Below the pieces are notes generated by a model that searched no databases, was not told the DNA's origin, and worked only from the letters and a program-made list of their open reading frames with translations. A program made the translations under genes and the position numbers. Shown here piece by piece: positions 1-8,251 of a stretch of 64,000 nucleotides of DNA (positions are counted from its first letter, which is position 1; the number at the start of each line of letters is the position of its first letter). This DNA is from Chitinophaga filiformis. Lineage in GTDB: Bacteria > Bacteroidota > Bacteroidia > Chitinophagales > Chitinophagaceae. Where the stretch lies: positions 243,247 to 307,246 of the forward strand of contig NZ_FNBN01000007.1 in NCBI RefSeq assembly GCF_900102545.1. The letters run 5' to 3'.

Positions 1-850
1 CATAATCCGAATAGCGGCCGCCTAAGGTAGCAAACAGGTTCAGTTTGCCTGTTCTGTAGTTCAGGTTAGTATTCAGGTTATAATCATTGGGAACACCCAA
101 TACCAACCTGGCCTGGCCGCTAAGCCCTTCTTGTATATTTTTTTTGAGCACAATATTGATAATCCCGGCAGCGCCGGCAGCATCATAACGGGCAGAGGGG
201 CTGGTTATAATTTCTATCTTTGCAATACTGGCAGCTGGAATTTGCGTCATCACATTGGCGAGCGTAAGTCCCGAGCGTCTGCCGTTTATCAGGACTGTTA
301 CGTTGCTGTTGCCCCTCAGCCGGACAGCGCCGCCTGGTTCAACCGCAACTGAAGGTATGCCGTTCAAAACGTCGCCAGCTGAGCCACTTTGGAACAGTAT
401 GTCTTTACCAATCAAATATACTTTCTTGTCAGGCCTCAGCTCCAGTCCGGGTTTTTCCCCGGTCACTACCACCTCGTTGAGCGAGGTAGTACCTTCTTTC
501 ATAGCCAGCGTGCCCAATTCCAACTTTGCCGTTTTGCCCGTCACCGTTAATGAGTGGGTATACGCCTGATACCCCATGTAAGTAATTTCCAATACATAAT
601 TGCCCGGTAGCAATGAATCGATTCTAAAATACCCGTTCTGGCCGGTCAATGCGCCCACTATTGTTTTTCCTACACTGTCTTTAACTATCACCGGAGCATA
701 AATCACAGGCGCTCTTGTCTTTTCGTTCATCACTTTACCTGATATAGCACTCTTATTCAGGTTGCTCTGGCCTGTGATTGATGGCTGCTGCCCATAAAGG
801 GTAAAGGGATAAATGGATGTGGTCATACCTATCAAAAGGAAAGTCTGCAT
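1..850 (-). CDS. TonB-dependent outer membrane receptor, N-terminal part (runs off the left edge)
   Basis: An open frame on the minus strand runs from an ATG at 850 to the window edge, giving 283 residues of a larger protein. I chose 850 because a secretion signal (MQTFLLIGMTTSIYPFTLYG) starts there; an in-frame ATG at 943 would add 31 residues. After the signal comes a carboxypeptidase-regulatory-like beta-sandwich (about residues 30-115), then the linker 'LNEVVVTGEKP' usual before the plug, then a plug domain with 'VLINGRRSG' and 'SARYDAAGAAGIINI'. The beginning of the barrel ('NLNYRTGKLNLFATLGG') is present. Such proteins import ligands through the outer membrane using TonB; the substrate cannot be told from this part. 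The gene is divergent from a LytTR two-component pair. Confidence 0.88.
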   Translation of the reverse strand, partial: MQTFLLIGMTTSIYPFTLYGQQPSITGQSNLNKSAISGKVMNEKTRAPVIYAPVIVKDSVGKTIVGALTGQNGYFRIDSLLPGNYVLEITYMGYQAYTHSLTVTGKTAKLELGTLAMKEGTTSLNEVVVTGEKPGLELRPDKKVYLIGKDILFQSGSAGDVLNGIPSVAVEPGGAVRLRGNSNVTVLINGRRSGLTLANVMTQIPAASIAKIEIITSPSARYDAAGAAGIINIVLKKNIQEGLSGQARLVLGVPNDYNLNTNLNYRTGKLNLFATLGGRYSDY

Positions 851-1111
851 TGTCTTTCCGGATATAATTGCAGGGAGCAGCAACGATGGATAAAGCTTTT
901 GCCCGATCCGGGAACACTTGTTTGCATCGTATAGAATGGCCATAGTAGTTCTGAAATGTTTCAATGCAAATGAACACCATTAAAACAGCCGCTTCACAGC
1001 ATTTTGCCAAACCACAAATTGCAAACCCTATAAAGCCTGGTTGAACCTCTTTTTTGAATACAGTATGAAAATGTGCTGAAAACGGTTCAAAAACGGTTGT
1101 TCGTCGAAAAG

Positions 1112-1143
1112 TTGCCATGTAAAATGTCAAAACACTAATTTTG
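1112..1143 (+). promoter_or_regulatory. Predicted Bacteroidota-type promoter of the LytTR pair
   Basis: A TAnnTTTG match (TAATTTTG, 1136-1143) lies 21 bases after a TTG at 1112-1114, the spacing expected for a Bacteroidota -33/-7 pair. A transcript starting near 1150 would leave a leader of about 30 bases before the ATG at 1182, which supports that start over the TTG at 1146. Confidence 0.45.
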
Positions 1144-1181
1144 GTTTGATAAAAAAGTTACGCGAACAGACTAATACAGTT

Positions 1182-2240
1182 ATGACGAAACGTTTTTATA
1201 TAGCGGGGAACCGGCTACTTACCCATATCCTTTTCTGGATCAGTTATCTTTTGGTGTACACCAGCGTACATGCGGATGGGGAAGGCAGCCTTTTCAATTA
1301 TTTCCTGATTGAATTACAAAGGTTGCCGGCAGCAATGCTGGTACCCTATATTAACATTTATGTATTGTTTCCCCGCCTTTTTAAACAAAAAAGATATATC
1401 GCTTATGCTACATCTGCGATAGCGCTCCTGTTTGTGGCTTCTCTGTTGGACCGCATATTAGTGGAACGGTTTATCGAGCCTACCTTTTTTCCGGATACAA
1501 CCTACTATGAGGCCATCTTTGTATGGTATCTGATCTTCAAAGTGATGCTTTGGTTTCTGGCGCCTGTACTTTTGTTTACTCTCCTGGTTAAAATGCTGGA
1601 ACATTGGTTTGACCAGGAACGGATCCACCAGGATACGCTACATGAAAAACTGGAAGCAGAATTGAATTATCTGAAAGCCCAGGTACATCCACATTTCCTG
1701 TTTAATACCCTGAACAATCTTTATGCCCTTACGCTCCAATCTTCCACCGATGCGCCGAAAGTAGTGCTGAAATTATCGGGCCTGATGAGCTATATGCTTT
1801 ATGATTCACAATCGGAAGACATCTCGCTTGATAAAGAGATCGCACATATCAGCAATTATATCGAATTGGAAAAACTGCGTTATGGCAACAGGCTGGATGT
1901 TTCACTTAATGTATCGGGTGAAATTGAAGGTAAAAAAATAGCACCTTTGCTCCTGATCCCATTCGTGGAAAATGCCTTTAAACATGGAGTAAGTCATGAA
2001 ACAGATAACGTATGGGTTACTATTGATCTCAAAGTAAAAGATGAGTGGTTAAGCGTAAAGGTCGAGAACAGTCATACAGGGACGGATAGCAGCCAGGCCG
2101 ACAACGTTACTCATGGGGGCGGGATTGGCCTGCTTAATGTAAAGCGAAGGCTTGATCTGCTATATCCTGAAACGCATAAATTGATCTTACAAAAGGAACC
2201 GGAACATTATACTGTTGACCTTAAAATAAAATTGCAATAA
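1182..2240 (+). CDS. LytS/YehU-type sensor histidine kinase
   Basis: This 352-residue membrane kinase has four predicted membrane segments in its first 140 residues, a short coiled linker, then the His_kinase domain with 'QVHPHFLFNTLNN'; the likely phosphorylated His is about residue 171. The C-terminus carries the ATPase motifs 'PFVENAFKHG' (N box) and 'GGGIGLLNVKRRL' (G box). No extracellular sensor domain is visible, so the membrane bundle probably senses the signal. The frame is open from a TTG at 1146, but the ATG at 1182 fits the promoter and the family. The response regulator starts 4 bases after the stop, so the two are one operon. The divergent TonB receptor is a possible target, which is inference. 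Confidence 0.93.
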   Translation: MTKRFYIAGNRLLTHILFWISYLLVYTSVHADGEGSLFNYFLIELQRLPAAMLVPYINIYVLFPRLFKQKRYIAYATSAIALLFVASLLDRILVERFIEPTFFPDTTYYEAIFVWYLIFKVMLWFLAPVLLFTLLVKMLEHWFDQERIHQDTLHEKLEAELNYLKAQVHPHFLFNTLNNLYALTLQSSTDAPKVVLKLSGLMSYMLYDSQSEDISLDKEIAHISNYIELEKLRYGNRLDVSLNVSGEIEGKKIAPLLLIPFVENAFKHGVSHETDNVWVTIDLKVKDEWLSVKVENSHTGTDSSQADNVTHGGGIGLLNVKRRLDLLYPETHKLILQKEPEHYTVDLKIKLQ

Positions 2241-2244
2241 TTCG

Positions 2245-2979
2245 ATGGCAGTAAGCAAAATCAGGTGCCTGGTTGTAGATGATGAACCACTGGCAATAGC
2301 TATCCTGGAGGATTATATCGGCCAATTGGAAACTTTAGCCCTGGTGGGCAAATGCAATAATGCCATTGAGGCATTACAATTCCTGCAAAAGAATAAAGTG
2401 GACTTATTGTTCCTTGATATCCAGATGCCGAAACTGACAGGTATCGATTTCCTGAAAACGCTATCCAACAGGCCCAAAGTAATTTTCACTACCGCATTCC
2501 GGGAGTATGCGCTGGAAGGTTTTGAGCTTAATGTCCTGGATTATCTGCTCAAACCTATTCCTTTCGAACGGTTCCTGGCAGCAATTAACAAATACCATTC
2601 CGCAAGTGAGTCTTTAAATCCTTTACCGCAAATTCTAATTCCTCAGGATAGCAGAATACCTGGCGAACAGTTTATTTATCTTAAGTCAGATAAGAAGATG
2701 GTTAAGGTCTTTTTGAAAGACATCCTTTACATTGAAAGCCTGAAAGATTATATCAAAGTAAAAACATCTGCTCAGGAAATAATTACCTACCAGCGGATCG
2801 GTTACCTGGAGGAAAAGTTGCCTGACATACAATTCCTGCGTATCCATCGGGCATATATCATTGCAACAGATAAAATCAAATCATTCAGTACCTCTGTTAT
2901 TGAGGTGGGAGACCTTGAGCTTCCGATTGGCCGCCAATATAAAACAGAGGTCATGAAAGCCCTGGGGATGCGGGAATGA
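2245..2979 (+). CDS. LytTR-family response regulator
   Basis: The 244-residue protein has a receiver domain (residues about 6-120) with the acidic pair in 'VVDDEP', the phospho-acceptor Asp58 in 'FLDIQMP', and Lys in 'LLKPIPF'. A LytTR DNA-binding domain fills residues about 140-240 ('LYIESLKDYIKV', 'FLRIHRAYII', 'LPIGRQYK'). It is the partner of the kinase 4 bases upstream; a strong terminator ends the unit at 3069. LytTR regulators of Bacteroidota usually act on one or few nearby promoters. Confidence 0.94.
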   Translation: MAVSKIRCLVVDDEPLAIAILEDYIGQLETLALVGKCNNAIEALQFLQKNKVDLLFLDIQMPKLTGIDFLKTLSNRPKVIFTTAFREYALEGFELNVLDYLLKPIPFERFLAAINKYHSASESLNPLPQILIPQDSRIPGEQFIYLKSDKKMVKVFLKDILYIESLKDYIKVKTSAQEIITYQRIGYLEEKLPDIQFLRIHRAYIIATDKIKSFSTSVIEVGDLELPIGRQYKTEVMKALGMRE

Positions 2980-3031
2980 CAGCGTAATGTCTGAGGCTAA
3001 GAAATGTCAGTTATTAAACTACTTAATTTAC

Positions 3032-3069
3032 AATCCCCTTCAAGTCTTTCGATTTGAAGGGGATTTTTT
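3032..3069 (+). terminator. Intrinsic terminator of the LytTR operon
   Basis: A perfect 12-bp stem (3032-3043 with 3054-3065) and 10-base loop are followed by a run of T to 3069. The A-rich left side could also serve the convergent SDR gene that ends at 3099. Confidence 0.85.
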
Positions 3070-3098
3070 GTTCGAAGTGTTCTTTGAAATCAGTCTGC

Positions 3099-3956
3099 TT
3101 AGCCATTGTACGCATTCAGCCATTTTGCCTTAATATCAGCACGGGCTTTTATAAATTCTTTGTCAGTTCCCTGTGCAATGGCATCCAGCGGAAAACGCAG
3201 CGGACGACTGCCTTTTTTCATATTTATCAACTCCAGGATACCATCTGCTATTGTTTGGGGATTCATATTGAACTTCGTCATTTTGCCAAATAATGAATTT
3301 CCTAATGCTGCGAATTTTTGTGCAGCCGCTTCACCATATTCCGCGATGATATTTTCTTTATCTGCGTTCAGTCCGGTTTTGGAGCCATCGTTCATCTCTG
3401 TTGGATACACTCCGGGCTGGATACTTACGTTTTCGATACCGTAATCAGCCAGTTCATCCTGCATGCCTTCGGTAATACTTTCCACTACATATTTGGAAGC
3501 CATGTAAGGGATCATAAAGGGCAATGTGTGCCCGCTGGCACCGGTAGTAATGTTGATGATCAAGCCATTTTTAGCCGCTCGCATGGAGGGTAGCACAGCG
3601 TTATAAGTGCGCAGGACGCCATAAAAATTCACTTCAAATATTCTTCTGATCTGTTCCAGTGTATAGCCTTCCAGTAAACCAAAGCCAGCAACTGCGGCGT
3701 TGTTAACAAGTACGTCTATGCTACCATATTTCACCAGCACTTTGTCGAATGCTGCCTTTACTGATTCGTCGCTGGTTATATCTATTTCTACTACTTCTAC
3801 GTTGGGCAAGGCCGACAGTTCCTTTGCTACGGCGGCATTCTTTCCATCTATATTACGCATCCCGGCAATTACGGTGTGACCCGCATTGGCTAATGTAATA
3901 GTAGTAAGCTTGCCAAAACCGGTACTGGTGCCTGTGATAAAAATTGTCTTTGACAT
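3099..3956 (-). CDS. Classical SDR-family oxidoreductase
   Basis: The 285-residue protein is a full-length short-chain dehydrogenase: cofactor loop 'TGTSTGFG' near the N-terminus, 'NNAA' after beta-4, the catalytic Ser in 'NITTGASG' and the Tyr/Lys pair in 'YMASK'. It should reduce or oxidise a small carbonyl or alcohol with NAD(P)H in the cytoplasm; the substrate is unknown. The ATG at 3956 is 30 bases after a -7-like element, with a 16-bp dyad between them. A Crp/Fnr-type regulator gene lies 150 bases upstream in the same direction, a pairing seen elsewhere in this window with a VOC gene. Confidence 0.92.
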   Translation of the reverse strand: MSKTIFITGTSTGFGKLTTITLANAGHTVIAGMRNIDGKNAAVAKELSALPNVEVVEIDITSDESVKAAFDKVLVKYGSIDVLVNNAAVAGFGLLEGYTLEQIRRIFEVNFYGVLRTYNAVLPSMRAAKNGLIINITTGASGHTLPFMIPYMASKYVVESITEGMQDELADYGIENVSIQPGVYPTEMNDGSKTGLNADKENIIAEYGEAAAQKFAALGNSLFGKMTKFNMNPQTIADGILELINMKKGSRPLRFPLDAIAQGTDKEFIKARADIKAKWLNAYNG

Positions 3957-3969
3957 GATTGTAATTTTT

Positions 3970-3985
3970 TGTTATTGTGATAACA
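3970..3985. promoter_or_regulatory. Candidate Crp/Fnr-type operator of the SDR gene
   Basis: The dyad TGTTAT-N4-ATAACA has the 6-4-6 geometry of Crp/Fnr sites. It sits directly downstream of the -7-like element at 3986-3993, over the expected transcript start, so binding would more likely repress than activate. The neighbouring regulator (4107-4685) is the natural candidate binder. This is inference. Confidence 0.4.
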
Positions 3986-3993
3986 CAAAGTTG
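3986..3993 (-). promoter_or_regulatory. Predicted -7 element of the SDR gene (CAACTTTG)
   Basis: Read on the minus strand this is CAACTTTG, one base from TAnnTTTG, with a TTTA 19 bases upstream in the -33 position. The leader would be about 25-30 bases. Confidence 0.4.
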
Positions 3994-4106
3994 CTACAAC
4001 CATAAACCCTGGTAAATGAGGTAGGACAAGAAATAAATTGATCTACATCAAGCGGAAAAATACTGAATTGACATAAGTACAGTAAAAGAAGCTTTGTAGT
4101 GCTTCT

Positions 4107-4685
4107 TTACTTTTTTGTTATGCCACTTCTGATGCGGCTAAGTGTTTCGGGTTTAATGCCCAGGTAAGAAGCTATCATAGCCTGTGGGATACGCATAGCA
4201 AAGTCAGCATACTTTTGAATAAAATCCAGGTATTTCTCTTCAGCGGATTTACTAATGCTGGATAAAATACGGTTTTGATTGACATTGAAGCTCTTCGAAA
4301 TAATCGCATTAACCATATTCCCGAAAGCCGGAATTTTAGAACAGATCATTTCAAAGTTCGTGTCGGTAAATAATACCACTTCACAGTCTTCAATCGCATC
4401 TATGTTCAGTCGCGACGGCGTCTGGTTCAGCAGGCTTTCCCGGTCGCCGATCCACCAGTTTTCTACGCCGAAATAAATAATATGTTCAAGGCCTTTATCA
4501 TCTACCGCATACATACGCATGCAACCTTTGGAAATGAAGGCATGATATTTCCACACATCACCCTCTTGCAGCAAGTATTGTTTTTTTCGTAATTTCTTCA
4601 GAATTGATACGGAGCGTATCAATTCCTTTTCCTCATTGGTCAATTCGATCTTTCGATCAAGGTACTGCTGAAAAGTATCGTACAC
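4107..4685 (-). CDS. Crp/Fnr-family transcriptional regulator
   Basis: The 192-residue protein has the cyclic-nucleotide-binding-like jelly roll (residues about 20-130; 'LQEGDVWKYHAFISKGCMRM') and a short C-terminal winged helix whose recognition helix is in 'ASYLGIKPETLSRIR'. It lacks the Cys cluster of true Fnr and the Arg-containing phosphate-binding signature of Crp, so the ligand is unknown; this group is common in Bacteroidota next to small redox genes. It shares direction with the SDR at 3099-3956 and is a paralogue of the regulator at 43447-44025. Confidence 0.9.
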   Translation of the reverse strand: MYDTFQQYLDRKIELTNEEKELIRSVSILKKLRKKQYLLQEGDVWKYHAFISKGCMRMYAVDDKGLEHIIYFGVENWWIGDRESLLNQTPSRLNIDAIEDCEVVLFTDTNFEMICSKIPAFGNMVNAIISKSFNVNQNRILSSISKSAEEKYLDFIQKYADFAMRIPQAMIASYLGIKPETLSRIRSGITKK

Positions 4686-4789
4686 GTTTTTTTTATAAAA
4701 GTAAGCAAAGATCAGAGAACTGCCCTAACTCCTTTGTTCCCGTCTTTTGTGTTAGACTTTCCTCCTTTGGGGTTATGACCCAATTTTAG

Positions 4790-7168
4790 CTATTCGGTTC
4801 TTAAACTCTTTACGGGATTCATCAATGCAGCTCTGACCGACTGAAGGCTCACTGTAACTATTGTAATGCAAATCACTGCTGATCCGGCGAGGGCAAACAC
4901 CCACCAGCTTATGGTAATGCGGTAGGCAAAGTCCTCCAGCCATCGATTGGTGAAATACCATGCAAGCGGAGAGGCAATGACAATAGCCAGCACTACCAGC
5001 TTTAAAAAATCTTTTGAGAGCAGCAGCACTATCTGGCTTACAGAGGCGCCCACTATTTTGCGAATGCCAATCTCTTTCACGCGTTGGGTGGCCGTAAACG
5101 CGGCTAAACCAAACAAACCGAGACAGGAAACCAGGATAGCGAGTATAGAAAAATACAACACTACGCTGCCGGTACGTTGTTGAGCGCGGTATTGGTTGTT
5201 GAGTATCTGATCAACAAACTGGTATTCGGGTACCGTTTGCTTTTCATATTTCCTGTATAATTGTTCAATGGCTGAAATAGCTTTGTGCAGTTGACCCGGA
5301 TTTGTTTTCACCAACAGATTACTATAGGATTCCCGGGGGCAGTAACGAAATAGAAATGGCTCTATGGTAGCCGTAAGTGGGCGAAAATGAAAGTCTTTCA
5401 CCACACCGATCACTTTGCCGGGCTTGTCCCATAAAGTAACCGATTTACCAAGGGCCTGCTCAGGAGTCCATCCCATGCGTTTGGCAGCTGTTTCGTTAAT
5501 GAGGTAAGCCGAAGAAGTGTCGGAAGTAAAACGTGTATCAAAATTTCTCCCTGCTATTAATCTCATACCGGTAGTATTCAAATAATCAGGGTCGATATTT
5601 GCCTGTGTCATCAAAAATTTATCGTCCGGTAATTGTCCTTCCCATTGTATGGCATAGGTTGAATTGACCACGTCCACAAGGTTATTCGATGAGCCTGATA
5701 CGTGGGCAATACTATGTTGCTTTTGCAGGTCAGCCTTCAGCAATGCTGGATTTTTACGCAGCTCATTCTTCATATTCACCACCAGTAATTGAGATTGGTC
5801 AAACCCCAGGTCTTTCTCCTGTAAAAAAGCCAATTGCTTATAAATGACAATAGCGCCTATAATAAGCACAATGGAAAATATAAACTGTCCCGTTACCAGG
5901 GTTCGCCTGAAAAGCCGGCCCCCCTGCACATTAAAAACACCTTTCAACACCTTATCAGGCTTGAAGCCCGACAAATAAAATGCAGGGTAAATGCCTGCCA
6001 GCACACTAACCAGTAAAGTAAAAACGGCAATAGCCAACCAGTACATCCAATTATAAACCGGAATGGATATTTGTTTGTCTGCAATGTGGTTCATCAACGG
6101 CAAAAAGACAGTCAATAATGCCTGCGCCATGCATACGGCAAGCAGCGTCATAACCAGTGATTCACCTATAAACTGAACTATAAGCTGTATGCGAAAGGCG
6201 CCAATAGCTTTACGCACACCTACTTCCCTGGCCCTTTGTATAGCGCGTGCCGTTGACAGGTTAATAAAATTGAATATGGCGATCAGTAAAACAATAAGCC
6301 CTACAACACTAAAGATGTTGATGTAAACGATATTGCTGGTTTTACTCCAATCTGTCTGAAATGCGAAATCAGAATGCAGATAAATATCATATAATGGCTG
6401 CAGGGATAAGGCGTCTTTTGATTCGGGCATGAACCTGTTGAGGTACTTATATAATTGTTCGCTTATACCGGCAACATCTGCATCCTTCCCCAATTGTATG
6501 TAAGTATGATAATCATTATTATCCCAGCGGTTTCGTTCAGGCTTTAGCTCATCATAGCTAAAGGACAGCAATGCATTGAACTGAATATGTGAATTTGTGG
6601 GCGGATCTTTAGCAATACCTGTCAGTGTCAATGTCCGTTTATCATTGAACTGAATGGGTCTTCCTAGCAGGTTTCCCGAGGTACGCCAGGCAGTTCCAAA
6701 CATGCCGTCAGCAAGGCTCTCCGTGATCACCACCTCATCAGGTCCCAGCAACACCTTTCGCACATCCCCCTTCACCAATCTAAAATCAAATAAACTAAAA
6801 AAAGAGTGATCAACAACCAGCACGTTGCGTGATTCAACGGTAGTATTACCATATTGAAAAAAGCCAGAACGGTCGCCGATGCGGCAGGTTTGCTCAATCC
6901 CTGCAAAATCTCTCCTCAGCGAGGAGGCCAGCGGGGAAGGCGTTACTGCCACATCATATACTTTACCGGCCTGCACATTCTTCTCTACCACCCGGTAAAT
7001 ATGTTTACCATGTGAATGAAACCGGTCGTAGCTTAATTCCTCCAGAATAAATAATCCAATAGTCAAACAGCAGGCGAGGCCAATGGCCATACCGGTAATA
7101 TTGACGGCGGAATACACCTTGTTCTTCCAAAGGTTCCTGATAGCAATAGTAAGGTAATTTTTAAGCAT
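4790..7168 (-). CDS. MacB-like ABC transporter permease (FtsX/MacB_PCD), orphan
   Basis: The 792-residue protein is two MacB halves in one chain. Each half has a membrane helix, a periplasmic MacB_PCD domain and three FtsX helices: 'IAIRNLWKNKVYSAVNI' at the N-terminus, 'STARAIQRAREVGVRKAIGA' near residue 310, the second domain from about residue 430, and 'VKEIGIRKIVGAS' near 690, ending 'NPVKSLRTE'. In the family such permeases export peptides, lipoproteins or toxic molecules, or transmit force, with a separate ATPase. No ATPase gene is adjacent here, so it must use one encoded elsewhere. It is the paralogue of 40279-42654. Confidence 0.92.
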   Translation of the reverse strand: MLKNYLTIAIRNLWKNKVYSAVNITGMAIGLACCLTIGLFILEELSYDRFHSHGKHIYRVVEKNVQAGKVYDVAVTPSPLASSLRRDFAGIEQTCRIGDRSGFFQYGNTTVESRNVLVVDHSFFSLFDFRLVKGDVRKVLLGPDEVVITESLADGMFGTAWRTSGNLLGRPIQFNDKRTLTLTGIAKDPPTNSHIQFNALLSFSYDELKPERNRWDNNDYHTYIQLGKDADVAGISEQLYKYLNRFMPESKDALSLQPLYDIYLHSDFAFQTDWSKTSNIVYINIFSVVGLIVLLIAIFNFINLSTARAIQRAREVGVRKAIGAFRIQLIVQFIGESLVMTLLAVCMAQALLTVFLPLMNHIADKQISIPVYNWMYWLAIAVFTLLVSVLAGIYPAFYLSGFKPDKVLKGVFNVQGGRLFRRTLVTGQFIFSIVLIIGAIVIYKQLAFLQEKDLGFDQSQLLVVNMKNELRKNPALLKADLQKQHSIAHVSGSSNNLVDVVNSTYAIQWEGQLPDDKFLMTQANIDPDYLNTTGMRLIAGRNFDTRFTSDTSSAYLINETAAKRMGWTPEQALGKSVTLWDKPGKVIGVVKDFHFRPLTATIEPFLFRYCPRESYSNLLVKTNPGQLHKAISAIEQLYRKYEKQTVPEYQFVDQILNNQYRAQQRTGSVVLYFSILAILVSCLGLFGLAAFTATQRVKEIGIRKIVGASVSQIVLLLSKDFLKLVVLAIVIASPLAWYFTNRWLEDFAYRITISWWVFALAGSAVICITIVTVSLQSVRAALMNPVKSLRTE

Positions 7169-7326
7169 TACTTACACGCACATTATTAGTGCCGGTTTAC
7201 TATTGGCATTACAATCAATTAGATATATTTTGCGCCAAAATGTTAACTGTTCATTTTTGATACGCCAGGTGTTCATTTATGGTGATGGTCAACCGGGAAA
7301 GAATGTGGTCATAATAGCAATTCATG

Positions 7327-8037
7327 TCATAAAGGCGCTAATTGAATGAGATGATGATATCCTTTCTCAAAGGGAGGTTCTTTAACAGCCGTTTGCAGGA
7401 ATTCCATCACAGGTCGCACGGCGGGATCCTGTAAATGACGTTGGAATGCATTCAGGTTAAGGAATTTCTTGTAGATAACGAACCTCGTCTTATGATACAC
7501 TACCCTGCTCAATGTAAAGACCAGCAAGCCCGGTTCGTACCGGAACGTGGACATCATCGCCTGATTGATCGATCTGAAATGATCTTCCATACCCGCTTTC
7601 AGGTCTGCCAGCAACAGGATGATCAGGGGCTGGTCATTGTCTTTTGGCGCCTCCCGTGAAATCCCTTCCAGGTCTTCCAGGAAGATAGTCCCAACCCGCT
7701 TTGCCAGCCCAACCCTGGCCAATTTATTAACCATTTTTGCGGCGGCACTACTCCTGTTCATTTTATAAAAAGCCTCATTGCGCCATCGCTCAATGACCCA
7801 TATAATGGAACCGTCTCCCTTTTCATAATAAGCTTCTGCCAATATATTACCAGGTGCCGTTCCCGAACTGAGTACATACTCACTCAGTACTTCTCCGAAT
7901 TCATTCTGCGAGGAAGGTTTCAACTGATATAGTTTCAATACAGCTACAGCGTTGTCTGAGGGCCGGGCCGATATCAACTTCCTAACTATGGCGATAAAGG
8001 ATAAAACGGGGCTCCTCCATCTTTCGAACATTTTCAT
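7327..8037 (-). CDS. Tandem ABM-domain (antibiotic biosynthesis monooxygenase-like) protein
   Basis: The 236-residue protein shows two dimeric-alpha/beta-barrel halves. The first covers residues about 28-130 ('VLKLYQLKPSSQNEFGEVL', then 'IIWVIERWRNEAFYKMNRS'); the second covers about 135-236 ('ILLLADLKAGMEDHFRSI', 'RFVIYKKFLNLNAFQRHL'). Each repeats the family plan: strand, helix, strand with aromatic residues, then a helix ending in 'V/M...L'. ABM proteins include quinol and polyketide monooxygenases and many of unknown role. The first 27 residues are basic and not clearly a signal. It is divergent from the TPR kinase at 8252. Confidence 0.72.
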   Translation of the reverse strand: MKMFERWRSPVLSFIAIVRKLISARPSDNAVAVLKLYQLKPSSQNEFGEVLSEYVLSSGTAPGNILAEAYYEKGDGSIIWVIERWRNEAFYKMNRSSAAAKMVNKLARVGLAKRVGTIFLEDLEGISREAPKDNDQPLIILLLADLKAGMEDHFRSINQAMMSTFRYEPGLLVFTLSRVVYHKTRFVIYKKFLNLNAFQRHLQDPAVRPVMEFLQTAVKEPPFEKGYHHLIQLAPL

Positions 8038-8251
8038 TTGATAGATATTGAAAAAGCAATTGGTTTAGCAGGTAAATATGGTAAGAACCCCTCCTCCAGA
8101 CAAATAACCTGCGTAATAGATGCTCTCATTATTCTAATAGCTACAGCACCGGTCGTGCAGGAAAAAGAAACGGCTTTGCCTTTTTTTTATTAGCTTTCCC
8201 GCAAAGACCCTTTGGAATCGTCCGTTTTATATCAACCCGTAAAAGAAAAAT

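Noticed and set aside
753..1130. 125-residue minus-strand ORF
   Set aside because: It overlaps the TonB receptor's start in another frame, has no family features, and the receptor frame continues through it.
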